Positions 1 to 8,993 of a DNA stretch of 64,000 nucleotides are shown here, one piece after another. The position numbers and the translations under genes were made by a program. The notes under the pieces are model-generated. The model made no database searches. It had not been told where the DNA came from and saw only the letters and a program-made list of their open reading frames with translations. The stretch is from an uncultured Phascolarctobacterium sp. (lineage in GTDB: Bacteria; Bacillota; Negativicutes; Acidaminococcales; Acidaminococcaceae): contig URXU01000002.1 of assembly GCA_900552005.1 (NCBI GenBank), forward strand, positions 86,201 to 150,200, given 5' to 3'. Position 1 is the first letter of the stretch; the number at the start of each line of letters is the position of its first letter.

Positions 1-291
1 AATATGAGCGGTACCGCTGTTTTCACATGGCAGTACTTTGACTAAACTGGTATCAACGTGGTTTTGCCGCAGGTTCTTAAGAATCATTTCCCCATAAACA
101 TCATCGCCAATACAGCCAACCATGGTTACCTCTGCGCCTAAACGCGCAGCAGCCACAGCCTGGTTAGCACCTTTGCCTCCCGGCGAAACAATCAGACGCC
201 TGCCAAAAATTGTTTCTCCCGGTTTGGCCCATCTGTCACATTCAACTGTAACATCTATATTACAACTGCCAATAACAACTATTTTAGCCAT
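1..291 (-). CDS. rbsK: Ribokinase, N-terminal part (cut by window edge)
   Basis: Only the first 97 codons are present; the gene runs off the left edge. The protein starts MAKIVVIGSCNIDVTVE and carries the PfkB-family glycine motif GGKGANQA near residue 40, followed by GAEVTMVGCIGDDVYG, which is the typical ribokinase N-terminal layout. Ribokinase phosphorylates D-ribose to ribose-5-phosphate in the cytoplasm. The ATG at 289-291 is preceded by AAAGAGGT at a good distance. It lies about 110 bases downstream of the unknown 353-residue gene, so it may have its own weak promoter there. Other PfkB sugar kinases cannot be excluded without the C-terminal half. Confidence 0.85.
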   Translation of the reverse strand, partial: MAKIVVIGSCNIDVTVECDRWAKPGETIFGRRLIVSPGGKGANQAVAAARLGAEVTMVGCIGDDVYGEMILKNLRQNHVDTSLVKVLPCENSGTAHI

Positions 292-401
292 TCTTTTACC
301 TCTTTGCAATTAGTATATCCTAAATCAGTATTAAATAAAAATTCTGTTATCTTTTTAACTTCTACCTGTATACTGTAATATCCTTTTTTTATACGAAAAT
401 C

Positions 402-1463
402 TCAGCATATTTCCAATAATATTTTTTTATATTCATCACTCACAACATCCGGCTGCAACAAATCAGCCAGATATGTCAGCTGCCTTTTGCTGGTTTTGGG
501 TTTTGTCCTGCTCCAGTACGCAATTTCCAACTGACAAAACCGCTTCATTCTTTGCTGCATTTTGCCGCTGAACCGCGCCATGAGTAAATCGTGCCATTGT
601 CTGATAACCTGCAATTCATCCTGCATGGTCATCCTTGCAATATTTGCTGTTAAATCCCGCACATTTCTCAGGACAAGACGCAGATAGGTTCTGCGCAGTT
701 CATGCTTATAGCGGCGCTGTACGGCATAATCCACAATCATCAGATAAAAAAACTGCAGTTTATTATATGCAGCCAAAGAGCTTTCCAGACCATCCCAACG
801 GCAATACATCTGCAAATGCAGCTGCAGCTGCAGAAGGCATTTGCTTAACAGGTCAGCATCCTGCCGCCGCCATATGGCCTGAAGAACAGTCAGCAGCAAA
901 AAGTCATTAACTGACGGCCACTTTCTTCTGCTCATCTGCGCCAGCAAACTGGTCCAGTCGCTGATAAAAGAATGCAAAACATTTTTATTAACTGCCGTCC
1001 GCACAAAATTTATCACTAATCGCGCAATAACGCCAAATGCGGCGTCGTATTTTCTGTCACAAGCCATAAAGGCAATACTCAGCAAAAACTCACTGAATTT
1101 ATCAGGTCTTTCCCTGCGGCACAGAAAATCAGCAAGTACAGCTTCTGCCTGCCGCAGCCATTGCACAAACAGCTGCTCATTACGCAAACGCACGGCTGTG
1201 GACAGCATATCTTTCACAGCCAGCAGAAACATATCGCTCTGAGATTGAGCCTGCTTGCTTATAAGCAGCTGCTCAAAACATTTCCGGGCAGGTATTTCAG
1301 CATTTGATTTTAAAGCAGCGCAGCCGTACATACCTATCTGCGCTGACAGCGTTCTGATATCTTCCGCAGCAGAAGCAGAGGCTAAAGCAGAAAAAGACTG
1401 CTCTAAAATATACTGCCACGTTTCTTCTCCGGCAACAGTAAGATTTAAATCAGTCTTTTCCAT
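402..1463 (-). CDS. Hypothetical alpha-helical protein, unknown function
   Basis: A protein of about 353 residues that I do not recognise. It has no signal peptide, membrane segment or metal-binding cysteine pattern. It is rich in Leu, Gln, Arg and Ala and appears to be all-helical throughout, in a manner reminiscent of TPR/HEAT-like solenoids, though no clear repeat period is visible. The reading frame opens at a TTG at 1478, but AGGTG sits 5 bases before the second ATG of a tandem pair (1463), so I place the start there. It begins 17 bases after the pyruvate kinase stop and is probably cotranscribed with it. Function is unknown; a link to glycolysis is only positional. Confidence 0.7.
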   Translation of the reverse strand: MEKTDLNLTVAGEETWQYILEQSFSALASASAAEDIRTLSAQIGMYGCAALKSNAEIPARKCFEQLLISKQAQSQSDMFLLAVKDMLSTAVRLRNEQLFVQWLRQAEAVLADFLCRRERPDKFSEFLLSIAFMACDRKYDAAFGVIARLVINFVRTAVNKNVLHSFISDWTSLLAQMSRRKWPSVNDFLLLTVLQAIWRRQDADLLSKCLLQLQLHLQMYCRWDGLESSLAAYNKLQFFYLMIVDYAVQRRYKHELRRTYLRLVLRNVRDLTANIARMTMQDELQVIRQWHDLLMARFSGKMQQRMKRFCQLEIAYWSRTKPKTSKRQLTYLADLLQPDVVSDEYKKILLEIC

Positions 1464-1480
1464 CATCACACCTGCCAAAA

Positions 1481-3232
1481 TTATAAATTAATCTTTCCTT
1501 CGTAGACAACTCCGGAAACAGTATCAACAGTTACTGTCTGACCGTCCTGCAAAGTATTGAAGGCATTTTCAGCGCCAACAATAACAGGAATGCCACAAGT
1601 AACGCCTACAATGGCAGTAGTTGACGTCAAACCGCCCTCTTCAGCTATAATGGCAGCTGCCTTCTGAGAAGCAGCCGGCACAAATTCATCGTTTAATACG
1701 TCAACAACCAGAATATCTCCCTGCTGCAGTTTATCAGCAAAATCAGCAGCTGTCACTGCCTTACAAATTCTGCCGCTGACTGAAACTTTGCCAATGCCGG
1801 TACCGGCAAGCAGTTTATTGCCCACATTAACCACCTTAATCAAATTTGTACTGCCTGTCATGCCCACAGGCACTCCCGCAGTAATTACCACACAGGAACC
1901 ATCTTTAATTACGCCATGCTGCAGCGCGCATTCCAAAGACAAATCAATAATCTCATCCGTACTTTCAGATGATGGTCCCAATAAAGGCTGCACGCCCCAA
2001 TAAAGCTGCATGGCACGTACTTTTTCCGGTAAACGTGATACAGCAATTACATCGGCCTGCGGTTTATATTTGGCAATCATCCTGGCAGTAAAACCAGTCT
2101 CTGTGATGGTTAAAATATCATCTGCCTGCAGTTCCTGCGCTATCTGGACGGTAGCGTGACTGATGGCATCAGTTGCATGAATTCTGTCACTGATGCCCTT
2201 TTTGCGGAATATAGCCGCATAATCCAATGATGCCTCTGTCCGTTCAGCAATTTTTGCCATTGTTTGCACGGCTTCCAAGGGATATTTTCCGGAAGCTGTT
2301 TCGCCGCTCAGCATAATAGCGTCCGTTCCGTCAAAAATTGAATTAGCCACATCGCTGGCTTCTGCCCGTGTCGCGCGATAGCTGCTGATCATACTCTCCA
2401 GCATCTGCGTCGCCGTAACTACCGGCTTACCCGCTTTGTTGCAGGCCGCAATAATTTCCTTTTGCACCAGCGGCACCACTTCATACGGAATCTCTACGCC
2501 AAGGTCGCCTCTGGCCACCATAATACCATCGGAAACATTAATAATTTCTTCAATATGCTGCACGCCGGCTTCATTTTCAATTTTGGAAATAATTCCCATA
2601 GAAGAACCAACGCTCTCCAAAACTTTTCTGATAGCCAGCACATCATCAGCCTTTTGCACAAAGGAGGCCGCAATATAATCCATCCCATTTCGGGCCGCAA
2701 AACAAATATCCTCCCGATCCTGCTCTGATAAAAACGGCAGCTGCAGCTCTATACCGGGACAGGCTACACGCTTGCGGGAACTAAGCTCACCGCCATGAAT
2801 TACTTTGGTATGAATAATATTTCCTTCTATAGCCGTAACTTCCAAGGATAAAAGCCCGTCGGACAACAGAATTCTGCTGCCGCAGCTCACTTCTGAAGGC
2901 AATCCCTGATAATTTACTGAAGCTATTTTTTCGCTTCCTAAAATTTCCTCCGTGGTCAAAGAAAATTCTGCGCCTTCCTGCAAATAAACCTTACCGTCAG
3001 CAAAATTTCCCAGCCGCATTTCCGGACCTTTAGTGTCAGCAATGCAGGCTATGGTTTTACCGGCGGCAGCGGCAGCCTGACGTACCAAATTCAGTCTTTT
3101 CTCATGATCCGCATGTGAACCATGGGAAAAATTAAAGCGTGCCAGATCCATTCCGGACAACATCATCTTTTGTAATAATTCCGCATCATCAGTACTTGGA
3201 CCAACAGTACAGATAATCTTGGTCTTTTTCAT
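1481..3232 (-). CDS. pyk: Pyruvate kinase with C-terminal PEP-utiliser domain
   Basis: Converts phosphoenolpyruvate and ADP to pyruvate and ATP, the last step of glycolysis. At 583 residues it has the long Firmicutes form: a TIM barrel with KIICTVGPST at the N-terminus, the catalytic-lysine region ISKIENEAG, the magnesium site MVARGDLGVEIP and the helix MLESMI, then the allosteric domain, and about 110 extra residues at the end resembling the phosphohistidine domain of PEP-utilising enzymes. The extra domain ends with TVDTVSGVVYEG. The start has GAGGA about 9 bases upstream. It follows a 64-residue gene after 14 bases and precedes an unknown gene, all apparently one transcript coming from the etf genes. 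Confidence 0.97.
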   Translation of the reverse strand: MKKTKIICTVGPSTDDAELLQKMMLSGMDLARFNFSHGSHADHEKRLNLVRQAAAAAGKTIACIADTKGPEMRLGNFADGKVYLQEGAEFSLTTEEILGSEKIASVNYQGLPSEVSCGSRILLSDGLLSLEVTAIEGNIIHTKVIHGGELSSRKRVACPGIELQLPFLSEQDREDICFAARNGMDYIAASFVQKADDVLAIRKVLESVGSSMGIISKIENEAGVQHIEEIINVSDGIMVARGDLGVEIPYEVVPLVQKEIIAACNKAGKPVVTATQMLESMISSYRATRAEASDVANSIFDGTDAIMLSGETASGKYPLEAVQTMAKIAERTEASLDYAAIFRKKGISDRIHATDAISHATVQIAQELQADDILTITETGFTARMIAKYKPQADVIAVSRLPEKVRAMQLYWGVQPLLGPSSESTDEIIDLSLECALQHGVIKDGSCVVITAGVPVGMTGSTNLIKVVNVGNKLLAGTGIGKVSVSGRICKAVTAADFADKLQQGDILVVDVLNDEFVPAASQKAAAIIAEEGGLTSTTAIVGVTCGIPVIVGAENAFNTLQDGQTVTVDTVSGVVYEGKINL

Positions 3233-3246
3233 AGCGTAAATCCTCG

Positions 3247-3441
3247 CTAACCCTGAAATTTATGCTCACACAAAACTTCATAAGCATCTTCAGCTTCTGA
3301 AACAGGCACACAGATTTCATATGCTTTATTATGTTTGCCGCCGGCGGCTTTAATCTGGATTAAAAACCCGTTTTCAGTAAGCATGTGCTTTATTTTTTTT
3401 GCATTTTCTTCATTTTGCTCTATATATACAACTTTCCACAT
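3247..3441 (-). CDS. Small conserved protein, DUF2007-like
   Basis: A 64-residue protein starting MWKVVYIEQNEENAKKIK. The pattern of a beta strand, a helix (residues 10-22), then strand and helix, with the phrase YEICVPVSEAEDAYEVL, resembles the small DUF2007 'putative signal-transducing' family often seen beside glycolytic genes of Clostridia; this assignment is from memory of the fold pattern. A longer frame opens at a TTG (3459), but GGAGGAG lies 7 bases before the ATG at 3441, which decides the start. It sits 21 bases after etfA and 14 before pyk. No catalytic residues are evident, so a regulatory or binding role is an inference. Confidence 0.65.
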   Translation of the reverse strand: MWKVVYIEQNEENAKKIKHMLTENGFLIQIKAAGGKHNKAYEICVPVSEAEDAYEVLCEHKFQG

Positions 3442-3462
3442 GGGAAGCTCCTCCGGCAAAAC

Positions 3463-4659
3463 TCAGGCTTCCTTATAAGCTTTAATCTTAGCAATCAAAC
3501 GCGGCAAAACCTCTTTGATATCACCAACAATACCATATTGAGCAATTTTGAAAATCGGCGCATTGGCATCTTTATTGATAGCAATAATAATGTCAGAAGC
3601 ATTCATACCGGAAATATGCTGAATAGCACCGGAAATACCGCAGGCAAAATAAATTTTAGGAGTTACGGTCTTACCGGACTGACCAACCTGATGTCCATGG
3701 TTAATCCAGCCTTCATCTACTACGGCGCGAGAGCCGGCTACTGCACCATTATCAAATAAAGCAGCCATCTCCTCGAGCATTTTAAAATTATCTAAGCATC
3801 CCATGCCGCGGCCGCCGGAACAGATTACTTCTGCATCCTCGATTTTAATGGAACCGCTTGTTTCCAATGCTTCTTTGTGCAGCAGCTCAACAGCGGACGC
3901 CTTCACATCCTGAACAGTAAAATTAATTACCTCACCGCTGCGGGAGGCATCAGCCGGAGCAGCCTTAAATACTTTCGGACGTACAGTGCCCATCTGCGGA
4001 CGATGTTCATCACAAAGAATGGTTGCCAGAATGTTGCCGCCCAAAGCCGGACGAGTCCATTCCACAATTTTATTTTCCGTTTCAATATCCAGTGCAGTGC
4101 AGTCAGCACACAAGCCGGTATGCAATCTTGCCGCAACACGCGGAGCAAAATCACGTCCGTCAGCAGTTGCACCAAACAGCACAGCGTTGGGTTTATATGC
4201 TTCAGCCAGCTGGCAGAAAGCATCAGTATATAAATCAGTATTATATTCAGCATAACGGCTGTCGGTAATTACATAAACTTTATCAGCACCGGCAGCAATT
4301 AATTTCTGGGGCAAATCAGCTGCTTTTTCGGCAATTAAAACAGCGCAGCATTTTTCACCGGCTTTTTTGGCCAGTTCAGCAGTTACTCCTAAAAGTTCAT
4401 AAGTTACGCCCATGGGTTCACCGTTTTCCAGCTCAGCCATAACCCATAAGTCACTGCCTTCATTATTTGTTACTTCACGGGTTACCGCTTCTCTGGAAAT
4501 AGCCTCAACCGGGCATTCATTAATGCAAGCGCCGCAGGAAATGCACTGCTCTTCGTCAACTCTTGCTTTGCCCTCATCCATGCTTAATGCACCTACGGGG
4601 CATACAGCCACGCAGGATTCACAACCGATACACTTTTCTCTATCTACAAAAACTGCCAT
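3463..4659 (-). CDS. etfA: Electron transfer flavoprotein alpha subunit with two [4Fe-4S] clusters
   Basis: A 398-residue ETF alpha chain carrying an N-terminal bacterial ferredoxin domain. Two motifs, CIGCESCVAVCP and CISCGACINECP, lie within residues 11-51, then the ETF alpha domain follows and ends with the FAD-binding stretch GISGAIQHISGM. With EtfB it accepts electrons from a flavin dehydrogenase. The added ferredoxin domain is known from FixB-like ETFs and from the CarE subunit of the caffeyl-CoA reductase complex, where it links to ferredoxin. No acyl-CoA or lactate dehydrogenase gene lies beside it here, so the partner is unknown. Located 11 bases after etfB. Confidence 0.93.
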   Translation of the reverse strand: MAVFVDREKCIGCESCVAVCPVGALSMDEGKARVDEEQCISCGACINECPVEAISREAVTREVTNNEGSDLWVMAELENGEPMGVTYELLGVTAELAKKAGEKCCAVLIAEKAADLPQKLIAAGADKVYVITDSRYAEYNTDLYTDAFCQLAEAYKPNAVLFGATADGRDFAPRVAARLHTGLCADCTALDIETENKIVEWTRPALGGNILATILCDEHRPQMGTVRPKVFKAAPADASRSGEVINFTVQDVKASAVELLHKEALETSGSIKIEDAEVICSGGRGMGCLDNFKMLEEMAALFDNGAVAGSRAVVDEGWINHGHQVGQSGKTVTPKIYFACGISGAIQHISGMNASDIIIAINKDANAPIFKIAQYGIVGDIKEVLPRLIAKIKAYKEA

Positions 4660-4670
4660 TGTCTTTCACC

Positions 4671-5465
4671 TCAGCGAGTAATAATTTTAGCTTCCACGAG
4701 CTTATCGAATAACATATCTACAGCTTTATCAATATCTTCTTCATTGATAATTTCACTTTTTACTACTGGTACTTCCGGTGTAAATACCTTTTTAACCTTG
4801 GTAGGAGAACCGGATAAACCAACCAGCTTAGCATCAATAGCCAGATCAGCTACGGTTAAAGTAGGAATAGCAGCCTTGCGGGCTTTCATTTTGCCTTTGA
4901 TGCTGGCAAAACGCGGTTCTTTTTCCGCTCTGGTAACAGTTACCAGCAGCGGAGCAGCGCAAGCCAGAGTCTGCACACTGCTTTCATTTTCACGTACTAC
5001 AACAAACTTGCCGTCAGCATAATCAATTTTTAAAGCTCCGGTAATCTGAGGAATACCAAGATGCTCAGCCATTTCCGGGCCAACTTGTGCAGTATCTCCG
5101 TCCACTGCCTGTTTGCCGCACATAACAAGATCATAATCACCAATATGTTTTACGGCAGCAGCCAGTGCCATACTGGTAGCCAAAGTATCGGAACCGGCCA
5201 ACGCACGGTCGCTCAGCAGAATGCCTTCATCAGCACCCATAGCAATGGCTTCTTTCAGAATATCGGTTGCCTGCGGCAGACCCATGGTAAGTACAGTAAC
5301 CTTGGCACCTTCCTTATCTTTGAGCATCAGAGCAGCTTCCAGCGCCTGTCTGTCAAAGGGATTCATGATATTTTCCACACCATCACGAACCAGAGTATTG
5401 GTTTCGGGATTTAATTTTACCGCTTCTGTATCCGGTACTTGTTTAAGACAAACTATAATATTCAT
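4671..5465 (-). CDS. etfB: Electron transfer flavoprotein beta subunit
   Basis: A 264-residue ETF beta chain, starting MNIIVCLKQVPDTEAVKLN, with the family signature around residue 125 (CGKQAVDGDTAQVGPEMAE) that binds the nucleotide cofactor. The stretch ADEGILLSDRALAGSDTLAT resembles ETFs of anaerobes that bind FAD or NAD(H). A frame extends upstream to 5492, but AAGGAGGT precedes the ATG at 5465 by about 6 bases. It is the first gene of the run etfB-etfA-small protein-pyk-unknown, under the promoter at 5507-5536. Whether the complex performs electron bifurcation cannot be told from sequence inspection alone. Confidence 0.93.
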   Translation of the reverse strand: MNIIVCLKQVPDTEAVKLNPETNTLVRDGVENIMNPFDRQALEAALMLKDKEGAKVTVLTMGLPQATDILKEAIAMGADEGILLSDRALAGSDTLATSMALAAAVKHIGDYDLVMCGKQAVDGDTAQVGPEMAEHLGIPQITGALKIDYADGKFVVVRENESSVQTLACAAPLLVTVTRAEKEPRFASIKGKMKARKAAIPTLTVADLAIDAKLVGLSGSPTKVKKVFTPEVPVVKSEIINEEDIDKAVDMLFDKLVEAKIITR

Positions 5466-5506
5466 GAGCAACCTCCTTGCGCATAATGACAAAATATTTT
5501 CTCTTT

Positions 5507-5536
5507 ATTGTAACATTTTTACAGTTCTACTTGCAA
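5507..5536 (-). promoter_or_regulatory. Sigma-70 type promoter for etfBA
   Basis: On the minus strand TTGCAA (5531-5536) and TACAAT (5507-5512) are separated by 18 bases, about 40 bases before the etfB start codon. This is seen directly; activity is inferred. Confidence 0.6.
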
Positions 5537-5556
5537 GTATGAGCAATATTTTCTTC

Positions 5557-8500
5557 TTAAACAAAACAATCTTTGCCTAAAATTCTGATGATTGCTTCCT
5601 TAAAGCCCTGTGCTTCACTGTCAACCCAAAACGCGGAATCTGTCTTAATGGTCTTTTTGGAGCCCATCAAATGCAGATAGACAATATCATTACCCTTAAA
5701 CTGTTTAAAGACTTTGGCCAGTTCACGCTGCACCAGAGCGTTTTCCAAATACGGTACGATTTTAATACGTACTTCACCGATCCGGTTATTTAATTTCACT
5801 ACTTTTACTGCATTTATGGCTTTGCTGCGTTCGTCAATATTTACGCGGCCATCAACGGCAACAATATTTTCCTTATAAATCTGCTTCATGTTGGCATGAT
5901 AAACGGAAGGGAATACCACAATTTCAGCACGCCCGGTGTAGTCTTCCAAGGTCAGTACCGCCATGGTATCACCTTTTTTAGTATTTTTGATTACACATTC
6001 AGAAATAATGCCGGCCACGCTGATATACTGGCCGTCACTGATATTATTTTCATTCTGCAGCCAGTACAGAGGCGTGTATTTATTTAAAACAGCTTTATAG
6101 TCATCTAACGGATGTCCTGTAACGTAAAACCCTATCAGTTCCTTTTCATTTTGCAAAATTGTTGCCCGGGGAATTTCTTCTAAAACCGGTAGTTTTATGT
6201 CATTTACTTCATCAAAAAAGCCGCTCTCGTCATCAAATAAGCCAATCTGACCGGCAGCAGAATCTTTTTGATAGCTGGCCCCCAGTTCTGCAGCCTGTTC
6301 CACAATGGCTAAAAGCTGTGAACGCTTGGCGCCGAAAGAATCCATGGCCCCGCATTTTATCAGATTTTCCACTACTCTTTTATTCACCGTGCGCATGCTG
6401 ACCCGTTTACAGAAATCGACCAGGCTCGTAAAGGGGCCTCCCTCTGTACGGGCCTTAATAATTTCCTTAACAGCTGCTTCACCTGCACTTTTAATGCCTG
6501 CCAAGCCAAAACGTATGGAATTTCCCTGATGAACAGTAAAATCAAAACCGCTTTCATTAACGTCCGGCGGCAAAATTTTTATACCGGCATTGCGGCAGAC
6601 AGAAATATACCAGCTTATCTTATCGGCATCGCTGATAATGCTGTTTAAAAATGCCGCCATAAACTGAGCCGGCCAGTGAGCTTTAAGATAAGCAGTCTGA
6701 TACGCTACGAGCGCATATGCGACTGAATGGGATTTATTGAACCCATATCCGGCAAAATGCTGCAGCAGCGCAAAAATACGGCTGCTTAATTCCCGGGGAA
6801 TATTATGCAGCTTAAGCGCTCCTTCAATGAATGCTTCTTTCATGGAATCCAGCTCTTTAGCCTTCTTCTTGCCCATGGCACGCCGCAAAATATCTGCCTG
6901 TCCAAGAGTAAAGCCGGCCAAAGCGGAAGTAATCTGCATAACCTGCTCCTGATAAAGAATAACGCCATAAGTATCGGCCAAAATCGGTTCCATTAACGGA
7001 TGCAGAATTTCCGCCGTCCGTCTGCCATGTCTGCCGGCAATAAAATCTTCTGCCATACCGGTTCCCAGTGGCCCCGGACGATAAAGGGCAACCAGAGGAA
7101 TCAGATCTTCAAAGCTTTCAGGGGCCAAATCCATAACCAGCTTGGTAATCCCAGCTGATTCCAGCTGGAAGACACCATAAGTATCACCGGCACAAAGCAT
7201 CTGACAGGTTTTTACATCTGCAAGAGGGATATTATCAATATCTATTTTTTCACCGGTTGTTTCAGCAATAAAACGCACAGTATCGCCGATAACTGTTAAA
7301 GTGCGCAGCCCCAAAAAGTCCATTTTCAGCAGTCCAAGGTTTTCTACCTTATCTTTATCATACTGCGTAATAACAGAACCTTCATTACCCAGCTGCAAAG
7401 GCACATAGTTTTTCAAATCATGCGGCGCAATAATTACGCCGGCCGCGTGCGTGCCTGCATTGCGGGGCATGCCTTCAACACTTTTTGCCAAATCAATCAG
7501 TCGATGCACTTCTTCATTCTGTTCATATAAATCACGCAAATCATTGCTGGAAGCCAGAGCTTTATCCAGCGTAATACCCAGCTCACGCGGAATCATTTTG
7601 GCCACGGCGTCAACAGCGCCATACGTCATGCCTAAGGCACGTCCTACGTCACGCACGGCGGCTCTTGCCTGCAGCGTGCCGAAAGTAATAATCTGCGCAA
7701 CCCGTTCCTGTCCATAACGCCGTACCACATAATCAAGCACCTGATCACGCTTCACGTAACAAAAATCCGTATCTATATCCGGCATGCTGACACGTTCAGG
7801 ATTAAGAAAACGTTCAAATAGCAAATGATATTTCAGCGGATCAATATTGGTTATACCCAATAGATAAGCTACGATGCTGCCGGCCGCACTGCCCCTGCCC
7901 GGACCCACAGGAATATCATGATTTTTGCAATAATCAATAAAATCCCAGACAATGAGAAAATAGCAGGAATATCCCATCGTCCTGATGATATCCAGTTCAA
8001 AATCAAGGCGCTGTAAAATCGCTTCCGTTTCCTGCCCATATTTTTGGGGAATTGCTTCACGGCAAAGGTGCAGCAAATATTCATTGGCATCCTGAAACCC
8101 GGCAGGAATGGGAAATTCCGGCAGCAGCAGCTTGCCGAATTCCAGCTTCACATTGCAGCGCTCAGCGATTACTTGCGTATTAACTAACGCTTCCGGACAA
8201 TCAGCGAATAAAGCCGCCATTTCCTCATAGCTTTTCAGATAAAATTCGTCATTGGGAAAACGCATGCGCTCCGGAGCGTCAACTGTGCTGTTAGTCTGAA
8301 TACACATCAGTACATCCTGCGCTTCAGCATCCTGCTTACGAACATAATGCAAATCGTTAGTGGCAACCAGCCTTAAACCGAATTCATCTGCCAGCGTGCG
8401 CAGACCGCGGTTAATCGTACGGTCTTCCGGTAAGCCATGATCCTGTATTTCCAGGAAATAATTATCAGGCCCGAAAATTTCCAAATACTCACCGACCGCT

Positions 8501-8961
8501 CTGCGGGCTCCGTCCATATTGCCCTGCAAAATGCAGGCCGGAACCTCGCCGGCAAGGCAGGCGCTGAGACAGATTATCCCTTCGTGGCATAAACGCAGAA
8601 TATCTTTATCAACACGCGGTTTATAATAAAAGCCTTCGAGCTGTCCCTGTGAAACAATTTTCATAAGATTATGATAGCCAAGGTCATTTTCAGCCAGCAG
8701 AATCAGATGATGCATGGAACGGTTATTTTTTTCCAAATGATTATCAACTACATATACTTCACAACCAATAATCGGTTTAATACCCTGGCGCATAGCTTCC
8801 TGATAAAAATCAACTACGCCGTACATGACGCCATGATCGGTAATAGCAATACTGTCCATGCCTAATTCCTTGGCATAACCAATTAAATCCGGTATTTTAG
8901 AAGCTCCGTCAAGTAAACTGTATTCCGTATGTACATGTAAATGTGTAAATTTTTTCTCCAT
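5557..8961 (-). CDS. dnaE: DNA polymerase III alpha subunit
   Basis: Replicative DNA polymerase catalytic subunit, 1134 residues. The N-terminal PHP domain is clear (HLHVHTEYSLLDG, and DHGVMYG). The polymerase core has GPGRGSAAGS and the catalytic PDIDTDF motif, followed by the fingers region, a helix-hairpin-helix section and a C-terminal OB fold (ISVAGIISECVIKNTKKGDTM). This is the DnaE1-like class, not PolC. The frame opens at 8976, but AGGGG lies 5 bases before the ATG at 8961, giving MEKKFTHLHVH. It starts 32 bases after the end of the upstream symporter gene, so it may share its transcript. Long antisense frames in this gene are shadows. Confidence 0.97.
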   Translation of the reverse strand: MEKKFTHLHVHTEYSLLDGASKIPDLIGYAKELGMDSIAITDHGVMYGVVDFYQEAMRQGIKPIIGCEVYVVDNHLEKNNRSMHHLILLAENDLGYHNLMKIVSQGQLEGFYYKPRVDKDILRLCHEGIICLSACLAGEVPACILQGNMDGARRAVGEYLEIFGPDNYFLEIQDHGLPEDRTINRGLRTLADEFGLRLVATNDLHYVRKQDAEAQDVLMCIQTNSTVDAPERMRFPNDEFYLKSYEEMAALFADCPEALVNTQVIAERCNVKLEFGKLLLPEFPIPAGFQDANEYLLHLCREAIPQKYGQETEAILQRLDFELDIIRTMGYSCYFLIVWDFIDYCKNHDIPVGPGRGSAAGSIVAYLLGITNIDPLKYHLLFERFLNPERVSMPDIDTDFCYVKRDQVLDYVVRRYGQERVAQIITFGTLQARAAVRDVGRALGMTYGAVDAVAKMIPRELGITLDKALASSNDLRDLYEQNEEVHRLIDLAKSVEGMPRNAGTHAAGVIIAPHDLKNYVPLQLGNEGSVITQYDKDKVENLGLLKMDFLGLRTLTVIGDTVRFIAETTGEKIDIDNIPLADVKTCQMLCAGDTYGVFQLESAGITKLVMDLAPESFEDLIPLVALYRPGPLGTGMAEDFIAGRHGRRTAEILHPLMEPILADTYGVILYQEQVMQITSALAGFTLGQADILRRAMGKKKAKELDSMKEAFIEGALKLHNIPRELSSRIFALLQHFAGYGFNKSHSVAYALVAYQTAYLKAHWPAQFMAAFLNSIISDADKISWYISVCRNAGIKILPPDVNESGFDFTVHQGNSIRFGLAGIKSAGEAAVKEIIKARTEGGPFTSLVDFCKRVSMRTVNKRVVENLIKCGAMDSFGAKRSQLLAIVEQAAELGASYQKDSAAGQIGLFDDESGFFDEVNDIKLPVLEEIPRATILQNEKELIGFYVTGHPLDDYKAVLNKYTPLYWLQNENNISDGQYISVAGIISECVIKNTKKGDTMAVLTLEDYTGRAEIVVFPSVYHANMKQIYKENIVAVDGRVNIDERSKAINAVKVVKLNNRIGEVRIKIVPYLENALVQRELAKVFKQFKGNDIVYLHLMGSKKTIKTDSAFWVDSEAQGFKEAIIRILGKDCFV

Positions 8962-8993
8962 AAAAACCCCTGTCATAAACTATTGAAACATTT

